Origin: Actinomycetes bacterium | GTDB lineage: Bacteria > Actinomycetota > Acidimicrobiia > Acidimicrobiales > SZUA-35 | Assembly: GCA_024227975.1 (NCBI GenBank) | Contig: JAAETV010000762.1 | Location: 1-13,780, forward strand | DNA: 13,780 nt | Direction: 5' to 3' | Part shown: piece by piece, positions 1-7,713 of the stretch | Position numbering within the stretch: position 1 is the stretch's first letter | Layout of the letters: every line of letters begins with the position of its first letter | Program-made: the position numbers and the translations under genes | The notes under the pieces: model-generated | Database searches by the model: none | Told to the model about the DNA's origin: nothing | The model's input: only the letters and a program-made list of their open reading frames with translations

Positions 1-954
1 GCCAACGCGCTCGCGGGCTGCGAGGCGGTGAACCTGCTGGCCGTTGCCGACGGGGCAGAGGAGGCGCTCGCCGCCACCTCGGCCGACCTCGGATCGGTTG
101 CCACCTATGACTCGTTGGCCCAAGCGGCGGAGCATCCCGGCGTAGAGGCCTGTTTGATCGCCACATCGACACCGACCCACCCGACACTCGTCCGCCAGGC
201 CCTCGATCATGGGCTCCATGTGCTGTGTGAGAAGCCGGTCGCACTCGATCCGTCGGAGGGCCGTGAGTTGGCGGCCGAGGCCACAGAAGCTGGACTGGTC
301 CTCCAGGTCGGTCACTGGCGCCGTTTCTCACCGCCTTGGGTCGCCATGCGCCAAGCGATCATCGATGGCCGCATCGGCCGTCCCCTCATATTGCGCCTGG
401 CCCAATGGGATGCCGACCCACCGCCCCCGGCCTTCTGCGACCCCCGTGTCAGCGGGGGTCTGGCCGTCGACTGTGGGGTACATGAGTACGACCTAGCCGA
501 ATGGCTGACCGGCGCACGCATCGAGGAGGTGGTCGCCCATCCCCTGCCCCTGGTTGATGAGTCGCTTGCCGAGGTGGGCGACGTCGACAATCTCGTGGTC
601 GTCCTCCGGCTCGACGACGGCTCAATTGCCACCGTCGACCTCACCCGCAACGCTCGCTATGGCGACGATGTACGAACCGAGGTACTCGGTTCTGACGGAG
701 CTCTGTTCGTCGACATCTTGCCAACCGGGCGGGCCCGTTTGGCCACTGGCGAGGGGATTGGGGTGCTCCCTGGCTCCGAGACCGACGACGCCACGAGCGC
801 CGGAGTCATCGCCCAGGCCATGGCCTTCGCCACATTGGTGCGAGGAGCAGAAGTCGACTACCCGGATGCCCTCGACAGCGTTCGGGCCACTGAGGTCGGC
901 CTGGCCGTGATCCGGTCAGGGGCATCCGGGCGGCCCGAACGGGTGACCCCATGA
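1..954 (+). CDS. Gfo/Idh/MocA-family NAD(P)-dependent dehydrogenase, 5' partial (probable inositol 2-dehydrogenase)
   Basis: The frame is open from base 1, so the true start and the N-terminal Rossmann GxGxxG motif lie to the left of the window. A GTG at 28 is only an internal codon. Visible family marks are the EKP motif in CEKPVAL (Lys codon 232-234), GHWRRF at about 313-330, and the catalytic pair in VDCGVHEYD, with Asp at 469 and His at 481 in the D-x3-H spacing known from IolG-type enzymes. These enzymes oxidise a hydroxyl of a cyclitol or sugar with NAD(P) in the cytoplasm. The stop overlaps the next start as ATGA (951-954), which indicates translational coupling. Because the next gene looks like inosose dehydratase, myo-inositol or scyllo-inositol is the likeliest substrate. 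The family is very broad, so the family call is firm and the substrate is inferred from context. Confidence 0.9.
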   Translation, partial: ANALAGCEAVNLLAVADGAEEALAATSADLGSVATYDSLAQAAEHPGVEACLIATSTPTHPTLVRQALDHGLHVLCEKPVALDPSEGRELAAEATEAGLVLQVGHWRRFSPPWVAMRQAIIDGRIGRPLILRLAQWDADPPPPAFCDPRVSGGLAVDCGVHEYDLAEWLTGARIEEVVAHPLPLVDESLAEVGDVDNLVVVLRLDDGSIATVDLTRNARYGDDVRTEVLGSDGALFVDILPTGRARLATGEGIGVLPGSETDDATSAGVIAQAMAFATLVRGAEVDYPDALDSVRATEVGLAVIRSGASGRPERVTP

Positions 955-1856
955 GCGTGAAGCTCGGGATCAACCCGATTACGTGGACCAACGACGATGT
1001 CCCCGAGCTCGGTGGCGATACCCCGCTCGAAACCTGCCTGGCCGAAACGGCCCTGGCTGGCTACCGAGGCACCGAGCTTGGCGGCAAGTTCCCCCGCGAG
1101 GTCGAGGCACTCCGTGCCGTACTCGACCGACATGGCCTCGAGCTCGTGTCTGGCTGGTGGGATGGCCGGATCAATGAGCGCGAAATCGACGCCGAGCTCG
1201 AAGCAACCCTCCCCCATCTGACTCTGCTGCGTGAGCTCGGTGCCGAGATCGTGGTCTACGCCGATACCTCTGGAGGGCGCCACGACGACATCTGGCAGCC
1301 CCATTCGCGCCGACCTCGACTAGCCGACGATGAGTGGGATCACTATGGCGAGAAGCTAACCGCCCTCGCCAACCGATTCGCCGTCGAGGGCGTGGGCTTG
1401 GCCCTCCACCATCACATGGGAACGGTAGTCCAGACCGACGAGGAGGTGGATCGTTTGATGGAGGTGACCGGGCCGAGCGTTGGCCTCCTGTTCGACAGTG
1501 GCCACAGCGCCTTCGCCGGGGGTGACCCAGTCTCTCTGGCTCGTCGCCACGCCGATCGGATCGTTCACGTGCATTGCAAGGACGTGAGGGCCGACGTGCT
1601 CGAGCGCGCCCTGGCCGACGACATGAGCTTCATGGACGCTGTACTGGCGGGGATCTTCACCGTGCCTGGTGACGGTGCGATTGACTACTCAACCATCTTC
1701 GCCGCCCTCGCCGATGCCGGATATGAGGGATGGCTGGTGGTTGAAGCCGAGCAGGATCCGGCCAAGGCCAATCCGTTGACCTACGCGACGCGAGGTCACG
1801 ACAACCTGCGCCTGCTGGCCTTGGAGGCCGGCCTAGAGGTAGATGACCAGCCTTGA
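951..1856 (+). CDS. iolE: Inosose dehydratase-like sugar phosphate isomerase/epimerase (IolE type)
   Basis: A 301-residue xylose isomerase-like TIM barrel, close to the usual IolE length of about 300. The N-terminus GINPITWTNDDVPELGG (residues 6-22), followed by ETCL and GTELGGKFPR (40-49), is very close to the opening I know for IolE, which dehydrates 2-keto-myo-inositol to a diketone in inositol catabolism. Further family motifs are LHHHMGT (152-158), FDSGH (181-185), HVHCKDVR (206-212) and VVEAEQDP (263-270). They carry the expected barrel metal and acid ligands Asp182, His208 and Glu265. The ATG at 951 overlaps the stop of the upstream dehydrogenase and has no good ribosome site of its own, so coupling is likely. 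The gene ends 6 bases before a convergent gene. Other IolE-fold enzymes act on other ketoses, so the exact substrate is not proven. Confidence 0.85.
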   Translation: MSVKLGINPITWTNDDVPELGGDTPLETCLAETALAGYRGTELGGKFPREVEALRAVLDRHGLELVSGWWDGRINEREIDAELEATLPHLTLLRELGAEIVVYADTSGGRHDDIWQPHSRRPRLADDEWDHYGEKLTALANRFAVEGVGLALHHHMGTVVQTDEEVDRLMEVTGPSVGLLFDSGHSAFAGGDPVSLARRHADRIVHVHCKDVRADVLERALADDMSFMDAVLAGIFTVPGDGAIDYSTIFAALADAGYEGWLVVEAEQDPAKANPLTYATRGHDNLRLLALEAGLEVDDQP

Positions 1857-1862
1857 GCTAGG

Positions 1863-2237
1863 TCAGCTCATGCCCTTGACGAAGGTGGCCATGTCGAAGT
1901 AATCGCGCCAGACCTTGATCTTGCCGTCTTCCATTTCGAAGACACCCGTGCAGGGGAGATCGACTGCCTTGTCGCCAGCCTTCGTTCGATCGAGCCGCTC
2001 CGCGATGACGACGTCACCCTCGCCGACGATGTTGAGCAGATCCCACTCGGTTTCGGTCCAGTCAGCGGTGAAGGCTGCGATCATGTTGCGCACATTGTCT
2101 CGACCTGAGACGGGCCCGGCGGGCATGTTGTGGTAGCAGCCGTCCTCGGTGAAGTAGGCCGCTAGCTCGTCAGCGTCGAGGCGGGACCATGCCTCGACGA
2201 ATTCGGTGACGACAGCCACGTTGTCATTGCTGGCCAT
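1863..2237 (-). CDS. SnoaL/NTF2-like protein resembling limonene-1,2-epoxide hydrolase
   Basis: A 124-residue single-domain protein of the NTF2-like cone fold. Five residues line up with the active site of Rhodococcus limonene-1,2-epoxide hydrolase (Tyr53, Asn55, Arg99, Asp101, Asp132): Tyr35 and Asn37 in YHNMP, Arg81 and Asp83 in ERLDR, and Asp112 in WRDYFDM. The known enzyme opens an epoxide by direct attack of water, without a covalent intermediate. The usual VFE-x-EDGKI-x-WRDYFD end is present. The protein is shorter at the N-terminus than the roughly 149-residue Rhodococcus enzyme. There is no signal peptide. AGGAGA at 2245-2250 (minus strand), 7-8 bases before the ATG, supports this start. 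It is convergent with iolE and divergent from the dehydrogenase unit. The fold and active site are clear, but the substrate is unknown and many actinobacterial paralogues have no assigned substrate. Confidence 0.8.
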   Translation of the reverse strand: MASNDNVAVVTEFVEAWSRLDADELAAYFTEDGCYHNMPAGPVSGRDNVRNMIAAFTADWTETEWDLLNIVGEGDVVIAERLDRTKAGDKAVDLPCTGVFEMEDGKIKVWRDYFDMATFVKGMS

Positions 2238-2300
2238 GACGGGATCTCCTTTTGTGGTTCGGTCATGTTGTCACACTCAGCCACCATGTGCGTCCCGCGG
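2238..2300. promoter_or_regulatory. Divergent intergenic region expected to hold two promoters
   Basis: This short AT-richer gap separates the minus-strand epoxide hydrolase-like gene from the plus-strand glutamate dehydrogenase unit, so both promoters should lie in or near it. I cannot pick out a convincing -35/-10 pair on either strand. The assignment rests on gene layout only. Confidence 0.3.
2245..2250 (-). promoter_or_regulatory. Ribosome binding site of the epoxide hydrolase-like gene
   Basis: The minus strand reads AGGAGA, 7 bases from the ATG at 2237. It fixes the start and shows that the plus-strand frame running through here from 2206 is not a plausible start for the dehydrogenase. 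Confidence 0.7.
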
Positions 2301-2305
2301 GGAGG
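2301..2305 (+). promoter_or_regulatory. Strong ribosome binding site of the upstream ORF
   Basis: GGAGG inside GGGGAGGA lies six bases before the ATG at 2312, the ideal spacing. This is the only strong plus-strand ribosome site in front of the glutamate dehydrogenase, and it is in register with the short ORF rather than with the dehydrogenase start. Confidence 0.6.
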
Positions 2306-2311
2306 ATTCGG

Positions 2312-2356
2312 ATGACCAGCCCGACGAGCGTGCGACTGACCGGTGTTTGCTCATGA
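2312..2356 (+). CDS. Fourteen-codon upstream ORF coupled to the glutamate dehydrogenase
   Basis: ATG at 2312 opens a 14-residue frame, MTSPTSVRLTGVCS, ending in TGA at 2354-2356. The stop overlaps the in-frame dehydrogenase ATG at 2353 as ATGA. The ORF has an excellent ribosome site (GGGGAGGA, spacing 6), while the dehydrogenase start has none. The simplest reading is a short translated leader that delivers ribosomes to the dehydrogenase start by termination-reinitiation. The peptide has no run of one amino acid typical of a classical attenuator and contains a single Cys next to its last residue. The geometry is seen directly; translation of the peptide is inferred. A chance ORF cannot be excluded. 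Confidence 0.5.
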   Translation: MTSPTSVRLTGVCS

Positions 2357-5300
2357 CCGTGGTTGCCGGGCCGACCGGAAGGGTCATGGTCGATCGTCTC
2401 GTTGAGTTCGCGCAGCACACCCTTCCCGATGACCCAGAGGTCGGCAAGGTTCTACACCAGTTCTATATCCATGTCGATGAAGCCGATCTCGAGAATCGGC
2501 GGGTCGAAGATCTGTTCGGCTTGGCCATGGACCACCTGGCCCTGGCCCAGCAGTGGTCAGAAGGTGAGCTCGTCATCGACGTGGCCAACCCCAAGGTCGA
2601 GCTGGATGGCTGGGGAAGCGATCACACAATCCTGCGGATAGTAACCGATGACATACCTTTTCTCGTCGATTCGCTGTCCGTGGAGCTGAGTCGTCTCGGG
2701 ATCGGGATCCATCAGGTGATCCACCCCGTCATGCCGGCAAGCATGTGCAGGGTCGAGGTCGACGACGAAGACCACAAGCTGCTCTCGCTGATCTCGATCG
2801 AGATCGACCGCCAGCCCCTGGACGACCGGAGCCGGAGCGATCTGATCGGCAACATTCGCCGTGTCCTGGGCGACGTGCAGGCCGCCGTGCGCGACTGGCG
2901 ACCCATGGGCGATCGGTTGCGCCAGGTCTCGGCCTCGCTGACCGTCGATACTGTGCCCTTCGACGAGGCCGAGGTAGCGGAGACCAGGGCCTTGCTCGAC
3001 TGGCTGGCCGACGATCACTTCCTCTTCCTCGGTGCCCGCGATTATGAGCTCGACCTCGAGGACGGCAACGAGGTGCTCCGTCTGGTGCAAGGCTCGGGTC
3101 TCGGCATCCTCGCTGGTGATACCCGTCTCGGGCGGCCTCGCCGGTTGGACGAGTTGTCGCCGGCGGCTCGGTCCCGGATCCACGAACGCCGGATGCTGAA
3201 CATCACGAAGGCTGGAAGCCGGGCCACTGTTCATCGGGCGTCCTACCTCGACTATGTGGGAGTCAAGACCTTCGACGAACACGGCAACGTCACCGGTGAG
3301 CGACGGTTCCTCGGCCTGTACACCTCTGAGTTGTACAACCGCTCGGTCACGATGATCCCGCGAGTTCGGCGCACCGTAGCCGAGGCTATGGAGGCGGCGG
3401 GCTTTCCTACCGGGGGCCACGACGAGACCAGGCTGCGGTCGATCCTGGAGCAGTACCCACGAGATGAGCTGCTCCAGATGGACGCGGGCGAACTACTCGA
3501 CGTTGCCTTGGCCATCGCCGGATTGGCGGAGAGGCGACGGGTTCGGGCCTTCGTTCGAACCGAATTGTTCGGCCGCTTTCGCACCGTGCTCGTGTATCTC
3601 CCCCGCGATCGGTACAGGACAGAGATCCGCAACGGCATCGAGCAACTCCTGCTGGAGACCTATGGGGGGACGCTGGCCGAATGGGACGCCGAGATCTCAG
3701 ATTCGGTGCTGGCCCGGGTCCGTTTCCTGCTCCGGGTCGAGGACCAGTTCCCTGAACAGGGTGCAACCCGGCTCCAGGAATCGGAGGAGATCGAGTCCGG
3801 CGTCCAGACCCTCATCAGGGTGTGGGAGGACGACTTCGCCGGCGCCCTCGTCGGCCACTTCGGCCAACAGGCGGCCCTCGAACTTCAACGGACCTACGGT
3901 GAAGCGTTCAGCCCCAGTTACCGCCACGCCTTCGACCCACGCACCGCAGCAGCCGATGTCGAGCATGTCGACTCGCTCAACGAGCCAGGCGCCCTCCGAC
4001 TCAACGTCTATCGCCGTCCTGGCCGGCCCTCGAACTCATTCAAACTGAAGCTCTACCGCCGGGGCGAGCGGGTGTCGCTCACCTCGGTCATGCCCAGTCT
4101 CACCAACCTCGGGGTCACGGTGGTCGACGAGCGGCCATACGAGGTGCGCCCAACCGGGTGCGACCCAGTCTGGATCTATGACTTCGCTCTCGAGCACGCA
4201 GGCCTGGACCTCGAGTTCACCGAGGTATCAGACCTCCTGGAGGAAGCTTTCAGCGCCGTATGGTCGGGGTCGGCCGAGGATGATGCGCTGAACCGCCTCG
4301 TCCTCATGGCCGGTCTCCGGGCCTCCGAGGTCGCCGTATTGAGGGCCTACTCCCACTACCTCCACCAGGTACGCCTGCCCTACAGCCTGGCATTCGTCCA
4401 GCAGACCCTGGCCGAGCACCCAGTGGTCGTACGGCTGCTGTTCGAGCTGTTTCGGGCTCGCTTCGACCCCGAGGCCGATCTTGACCAGACAGCCCAGGAC
4501 GAGATCGAGCAGAGGGTGCTTGGCGCCATCGACGCCATCGACAGCCTCGATCACGATCGCATCCTCCGCCGCTTCCACAATGCGATCGGCGCCACGCTGC
4601 GCACCACCTGGGCCCAGCGGGACGACGAGGGCCAAACCCGACCATCGCTCTGCCTCAAGTTCGACTGTGGTGCCCTCGATGAGCTGCCCGAGCCCCGACC
4701 GGCGTATGAGATCTTCGTATACTCACCGCGCTTCGAGGGTGTCCACCTGCGAGCCGGGGCGGTTGCCAGGGGTGGTCTGCGGTGGTCGGAACGGAGCGAG
4801 GACTACCGCACCGAGGTCCTGGGACTAGTGAAGGCCCAGATGGTCAAGAACGCCGTGATCATCCCCGTAGGGGCGAAGGGTGGATTCGTACTCAAGCACC
4901 GCACCGCCAATCCAGCCGATCTGCGCCAGGAGGTGGCCGAGTGCTATCGCCTGTTCATCTCGGGCCTGCTCGACATCACCGACAACATCGTCGACGGTGC
5001 CATTGTCGCCCCGCCCCAGACTCGCCGCTACGACGGCGATGACCCCTACCTCGTCGTCGCTGCTGACAAGGGGACGGCAACGTTCTCCGATCTGGCCAAC
5101 GAGGTGGCCGTCAGCCGGGGCTTCTGGCTCGGCGACGCCTTCGCCTCCGGCGGCTCGAACGGCTATGACCACAAGGGCATGGGTATCACGGCTCGCGGCG
5201 CATGGGAATCAGTCAAGCGCCACTTTCTCGAGCTCGGGACCGATGTTCAGTCCCAGCCGTTCACCACGGTCGGGATCGGCGACATGTCTGGCGACGTGTT

Positions 5301-7167
5301 CGGCAATGGGATGCTCCGCTCCCCTGTCACCCGTCTCATCGCCGCCTTCGACCACCGCCACATCTTCATCGACCCCGACCCCGACCCATCGACGTCCTAC
5401 GCTGAGCGGCAGCGATTGTTCGACATACCCCGGTCGAGCTGGGATGACTACGACCGACAACTGCTGTCCAACGGCGGTGGAATCTTCGAGCGGTCGGCCA
5501 AGGCAATCGAGGTGTCTCCCGAAGCTGCTGAGGCCCTCGGGGCCCAGGCTGGCGCCATGACCCCAGAACAACTGATTGCCAGCATCTTGCAGGCCCCCGT
5601 TGACCTCCTGTGGAACGGTGGGATCGGGACCTACGTCAAGGCCAACGTCGAGAGCCACGCTGACGTCGGCGACAAGGCCAACGACCGGATCCGCGTCGAT
5701 GCATCCGACCTGCGCTGCTCGGTCATCGGTGAGGGCGGTAATCTGGGCATGACCCAGTTGGCCCGAGTGGAGCTGGCCAGCAACGGCGGCCGGGTGTTCA
5801 CTGACGCCATCGACAATGCAGCTGGGGTCGACTGTTCCGACCACGAGGTCAACATCAAGATCCTCCTCGACCAGGTGGTCGCTGAGGGCGACATGACGAT
5901 CAAGCAGCGGAACGAGCTGCTGGAGGACATGACCGATGAGGTGTCGACCCTCGTCCTCGACAGCAACTACCGCCAGTCGCTGGCCCTGAGCGCAGCCCGG
6001 ATCGACGCTCCGAGCCTGATTGACGTCCATGGCCGCTACCTCGATGATCTCGAAGGGCGAGGCCTGATCGATCGAGAGCTGGAGGCACTCCCAGACAACG
6101 ACGCGATCACCGATCGCCGCCTGGCCGGCCGGGGGCTGACCACGCCAGAAATCGCCGTGCTCAGCGCGTACACCAAGAACATCCTGAGCCAGGAGATACT
6201 CGATTCCGAGGTAGCTGATAGCCCTGCCTTCCGCCCCCTCTTGATCAGCTACTTCCCCGAGCCAGTGCGGGAGCAGTTCAGCCACCGCCTGACCAGTCAC
6301 CAGCTCCGACGCGAGATCGTGGCCAATCGGGTCGCCAACCTCGTCGTCGACCGCGGCGGTGTCTCGATGATCTACCGCTTGTGTCAAGAGACCTCGGCCC
6401 CATCGGCCGAGCTCGCCGCAGCCCATATCGCCGCATGGGAGATCTTCCAGCTGGAAGAGATCGTGGCCGAAGCAAACCAGCTCGAGGGGGTGCTGGGGGT
6501 CATACAGCAACTGGCCATCCATCTGGCCTGCCGCCAGCTGGCCGAACGGGCAACCCGGCTCCTCGTCCGCAGCCGGCCAACCCCATTCGATCCCACCACT
6601 GCCATCGCCGACCTCAGCGCGGCAGTAGCGACCACCACCGCCGGCCTGGCCGATGCCCTGGTCGGGGCGGACAGGGACGCCTTCGAGACCAGAGTCAACG
6701 AACTGGTTGCCAACGGCGCCCCCGAGCACTTGGCCCGTCGGGTAGCAGGCCTCTCGAGCGACCCGGCCGCACTCGACATCGTGGCCATTGCTTCTGAGTC
6801 GGCTGATGCTGCGGCCGAGGTCTCAGCCGCCTACTTCACCATTGCCGACCGGCTGGATCTGACCTGGTTGCGTGACCGGATCCTGGCTCTCCCCCGCGAT
6901 ACCCAGTGGTCGACCCTGGCCCGCCTCACCCTGCAAACCGATCTCTACAGCGCCCATCGGGATCTGACATCGTTGATCTTGGCAGCCACTCCAGCCGACG
7001 CCGACCCTGTCGAGCGGCTGGAGGAGTGGATACGGACCCACCGAGCCGACGTCGACCGATACCGGCAGACCATGGTGGCCATCAGGTCGTCCACCGCGGA
7101 CGTGACACCATTGCTCGTGGCGACTCGTGAAGTCCGAAACCTCATGAACCGGACCACCCATCGCTAG
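2353..7167 (+). CDS. gdh: NAD-specific glutamate dehydrogenase, large (about 180 kDa) class
   Basis: Converts glutamate plus NAD to 2-oxoglutarate, ammonium and NADH in the cytoplasm; this class mostly serves glutamate catabolism. From the ATG at 2353 it has 1604 residues, matching the 1550-1650 usual for actinobacterial members. The long N-terminal half carries the ACT-like regulatory regions of the family. The catalytic core starts with RGGLRWSERSEDYRTEV (from Arg806), then the lysines of VKAQMVKNA (Lys827, Lys832) and GAKGGF (Lys842), the glycine-rich GSNGYDHKGMG (934-944), the nucleotide-binding VGIGDMSGDVFGNG (973-986), and WNGGIGTYVKA further on. A helical C-terminal region completes it. 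The frame is open up to 2206, but that start would run antisense into the neighbouring gene. I prefer 2353 because of the ATGA overlap with the leader ORF; ATG 2386, behind GGAAGG, is the alternative. In mycobacteria the equivalent enzyme is controlled by GarA and PknG. Confidence 0.95.
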   Translation: MTVVAGPTGRVMVDRLVEFAQHTLPDDPEVGKVLHQFYIHVDEADLENRRVEDLFGLAMDHLALAQQWSEGELVIDVANPKVELDGWGSDHTILRIVTDDIPFLVDSLSVELSRLGIGIHQVIHPVMPASMCRVEVDDEDHKLLSLISIEIDRQPLDDRSRSDLIGNIRRVLGDVQAAVRDWRPMGDRLRQVSASLTVDTVPFDEAEVAETRALLDWLADDHFLFLGARDYELDLEDGNEVLRLVQGSGLGILAGDTRLGRPRRLDELSPAARSRIHERRMLNITKAGSRATVHRASYLDYVGVKTFDEHGNVTGERRFLGLYTSELYNRSVTMIPRVRRTVAEAMEAAGFPTGGHDETRLRSILEQYPRDELLQMDAGELLDVALAIAGLAERRRVRAFVRTELFGRFRTVLVYLPRDRYRTEIRNGIEQLLLETYGGTLAEWDAEISDSVLARVRFLLRVEDQFPEQGATRLQESEEIESGVQTLIRVWEDDFAGALVGHFGQQAALELQRTYGEAFSPSYRHAFDPRTAAADVEHVDSLNEPGALRLNVYRRPGRPSNSFKLKLYRRGERVSLTSVMPSLTNLGVTVVDERPYEVRPTGCDPVWIYDFALEHAGLDLEFTEVSDLLEEAFSAVWSGSAEDDALNRLVLMAGLRASEVAVLRAYSHYLHQVRLPYSLAFVQQTLAEHPVVVRLLFELFRARFDPEADLDQTAQDEIEQRVLGAIDAIDSLDHDRILRRFHNAIGATLRTTWAQRDDEGQTRPSLCLKFDCGALDELPEPRPAYEIFVYSPRFEGVHLRAGAVARGGLRWSERSEDYRTEVLGLVKAQMVKNAVIIPVGAKGGFVLKHRTANPADLRQEVAECYRLFISGLLDITDNIVDGAIVAPPQTRRYDGDDPYLVVAADKGTATFSDLANEVAVSRGFWLGDAFASGGSNGYDHKGMGITARGAWESVKRHFLELGTDVQSQPFTTVGIGDMSGDVFGNGMLRSPVTRLIAAFDHRHIFIDPDPDPSTSYAERQRLFDIPRSSWDDYDRQLLSNGGGIFERSAKAIEVSPEAAEALGAQAGAMTPEQLIASILQAPVDLLWNGGIGTYVKANVESHADVGDKANDRIRVDASDLRCSVIGEGGNLGMTQLARVELASNGGRVFTDAIDNAAGVDCSDHEVNIKILLDQVVAEGDMTIKQRNELLEDMTDEVSTLVLDSNYRQSLALSAARIDAPSLIDVHGRYLDDLEGRGLIDRELEALPDNDAITDRRLAGRGLTTPEIAVLSAYTKNILSQEILDSEVADSPAFRPLLISYFPEPVREQFSHRLTSHQLRREIVANRVANLVVDRGGVSMIYRLCQETSAPSAELAAAHIAAWEIFQLEEIVAEANQLEGVLGVIQQLAIHLACRQLAERATRLLVRSRPTPFDPTTAIADLSAAVATTTAGLADALVGADRDAFETRVNELVANGAPEHLARRVAGLSSDPAALDIVAIASESADAAAEVSAAYFTIADRLDLTWLRDRILALPRDTQWSTLARLTLQTDLYSAHRDLTSLILAATPADADPVERLEEWIRTHRADVDRYRQTMVAIRSSTADVTPLLVATREVRNLMNRTTHR

Positions 7168-7198
7168 AGGTCTCGCGGATAGGAACCGCTCGGTCCTC

Positions 7199-7221
7199 AC
7201 TGGGCGTGGCTGTGCGCCAGT
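7199..7221. terminator. Imperfect hairpin between convergent genes, possible bidirectional terminator
   Basis: ACTGG (7199-7203) pairs with CCAGT (7217-7221). Two or more further pairs follow inside once one G is bulged out, giving a short loop. It sits between the stop of the glutamate dehydrogenase and the stop of the minus-strand small membrane protein. There is no U-tract on either side, so termination by this hairpin is only a suggestion. Confidence 0.3.
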
Positions 7222-7244
7222 CCTAGGGATTCGCGCCGGGGACC

Positions 7245-7565
7245 TCAGGCCGAATCAGTGCTGTCCTTGGTTTCGTCGCCGTTCTCAGGGGCGCCCGCGT
7301 CGGACACCTCATCCTCCCCGACCTCACTCGTCACGGGAGCTGTCTCGTCCTCGCGAAGCATCCCCTTGCTCCGCATCTTGGCCACAACATCATCCGATAT
7401 TGCTGAGCGCTTGTCCTCGGGAACCTTTCGAGGTATCCGAGCATCGAGCTTCTCTCGGACCTCGGCCTCGGAAAGACCAGTCCAGTCTGATTTCTTGCGG
7501 GCCATCAGCTTGGACGCCAGAGCGACCCCTCCGACGATCAAGCCGAGCTTGAAGAGCTTGTTCAC
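7245..7565 (-). CDS. Small membrane-anchored protein with acidic C-terminal tail, hypothetical
   Basis: I do not recognise this family. The frame extends back to an ATG at 7646, but the GTG at 7563-7565 is preceded by AGGAGG at 8 bases, so I start there and obtain 106 residues. The protein opens NKLFKLGLIVGGVALASKLMARKK, one N-terminal transmembrane segment of about 17-18 residues closed by positive charges. This suggests the bulk lies on the cytoplasmic side. A soluble part follows, with an amphipathic segment SEAEVREKLDARIPRKV and then DDVVAKMRSKGM. The last 35 or so residues are rich in Glu, Asp, Thr and Ser and probably disordered. It is divergent from the DUF3754-like membrane protein and convergent with the glutamate dehydrogenase. 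It could be a small membrane-bound regulator, but no function can be assigned. Confidence 0.7.
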   Translation of the reverse strand: MNKLFKLGLIVGGVALASKLMARKKSDWTGLSEAEVREKLDARIPRKVPEDKRSAISDDVVAKMRSKGMLREDETAPVTSEVGEDEVSDAGAPENGDETKDSTDSA

Positions 7566-7589
7566 GACCGATACCTCCTGCGGCGCCCT

Positions 7590-7595
7590 ACTGTA
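7590..7595 (-). promoter_or_regulatory. Possible -10 box for the small membrane protein gene
   Basis: TACAGT on the minus strand fits the actinobacterial TANNNT -10 pattern. It lies about 25 bases before the GTG start, just upstream of the AGGAGG ribosome site. No -35 box is visible at the usual spacing. Confidence 0.3.
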
Positions 7596-7701
7596 CGCCG
7601 CCGGAAGGGACGCGGGGCGGCACCACGGTTGTCTCACTACAGCCATAGGTACTTTGCCGAGCGCGATCGAGTCAAGACACCCGCAAGCTCGGTAGCGCTT
7701 C

Positions 7702-7707
7702 TACCCT
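7702..7707 (+). promoter_or_regulatory. Possible -10 box for a leaderless transcript of the DUF3754-like gene
   Basis: TACCCT matches TANNNT and ends six bases before the ATG at 7714. That spacing would put the transcription start on the A of the start codon. The gene has no convincing ribosome site, which fits a leaderless mRNA, common in actinobacteria. No -35 box is clear. Confidence 0.45.
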
Positions 7708-7713
7708 GGGGTC

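Noticed and set aside
1857..1862. Terminator between iolE and the convergent gene
   Set aside because: The gap is six bases, and I find no convincing hairpin with a U-tract around either stop codon.
2206..2352. N-terminal extension of the glutamate dehydrogenase from an ATG at 2206
   Set aside because: It would run antisense into the epoxide hydrolase-like gene, its residues are unlike the family, and it has no ribosome site. The family-like sequence begins after the ATG at 2353.
2301..2400. Frameshift at the start of the glutamate dehydrogenase joining the ATG at 2312 to the main frame
   Set aside because: The short frame ends exactly on the dehydrogenase ATG, and the dehydrogenase has a full family length without the extra codons. 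Coupling explains the layout better than an error.
2557..3420. Open frame of 287 codons on the minus strand inside the dehydrogenase N-terminal half
   Set aside because: It is opposite a clearly coding frame, with low-complexity, composition-driven sequence and no ribosome site or family resemblance.
5209..6729. Long open frame of 506 codons on the minus strand inside the glutamate dehydrogenase
   Set aside because: It is the codon-bias shadow of a GC-rich gene: no recognisable domain, and the plus strand here encodes conserved catalytic and C-terminal dehydrogenase sequence.
7566..7646. Longer N-terminus for the small membrane protein from an ATG at 7646
   Set aside because: The extra residues are unlike a leader, and the GTG at 7563-7565 has an AGGAGG ribosome site at the right spacing directly before the membrane segment.
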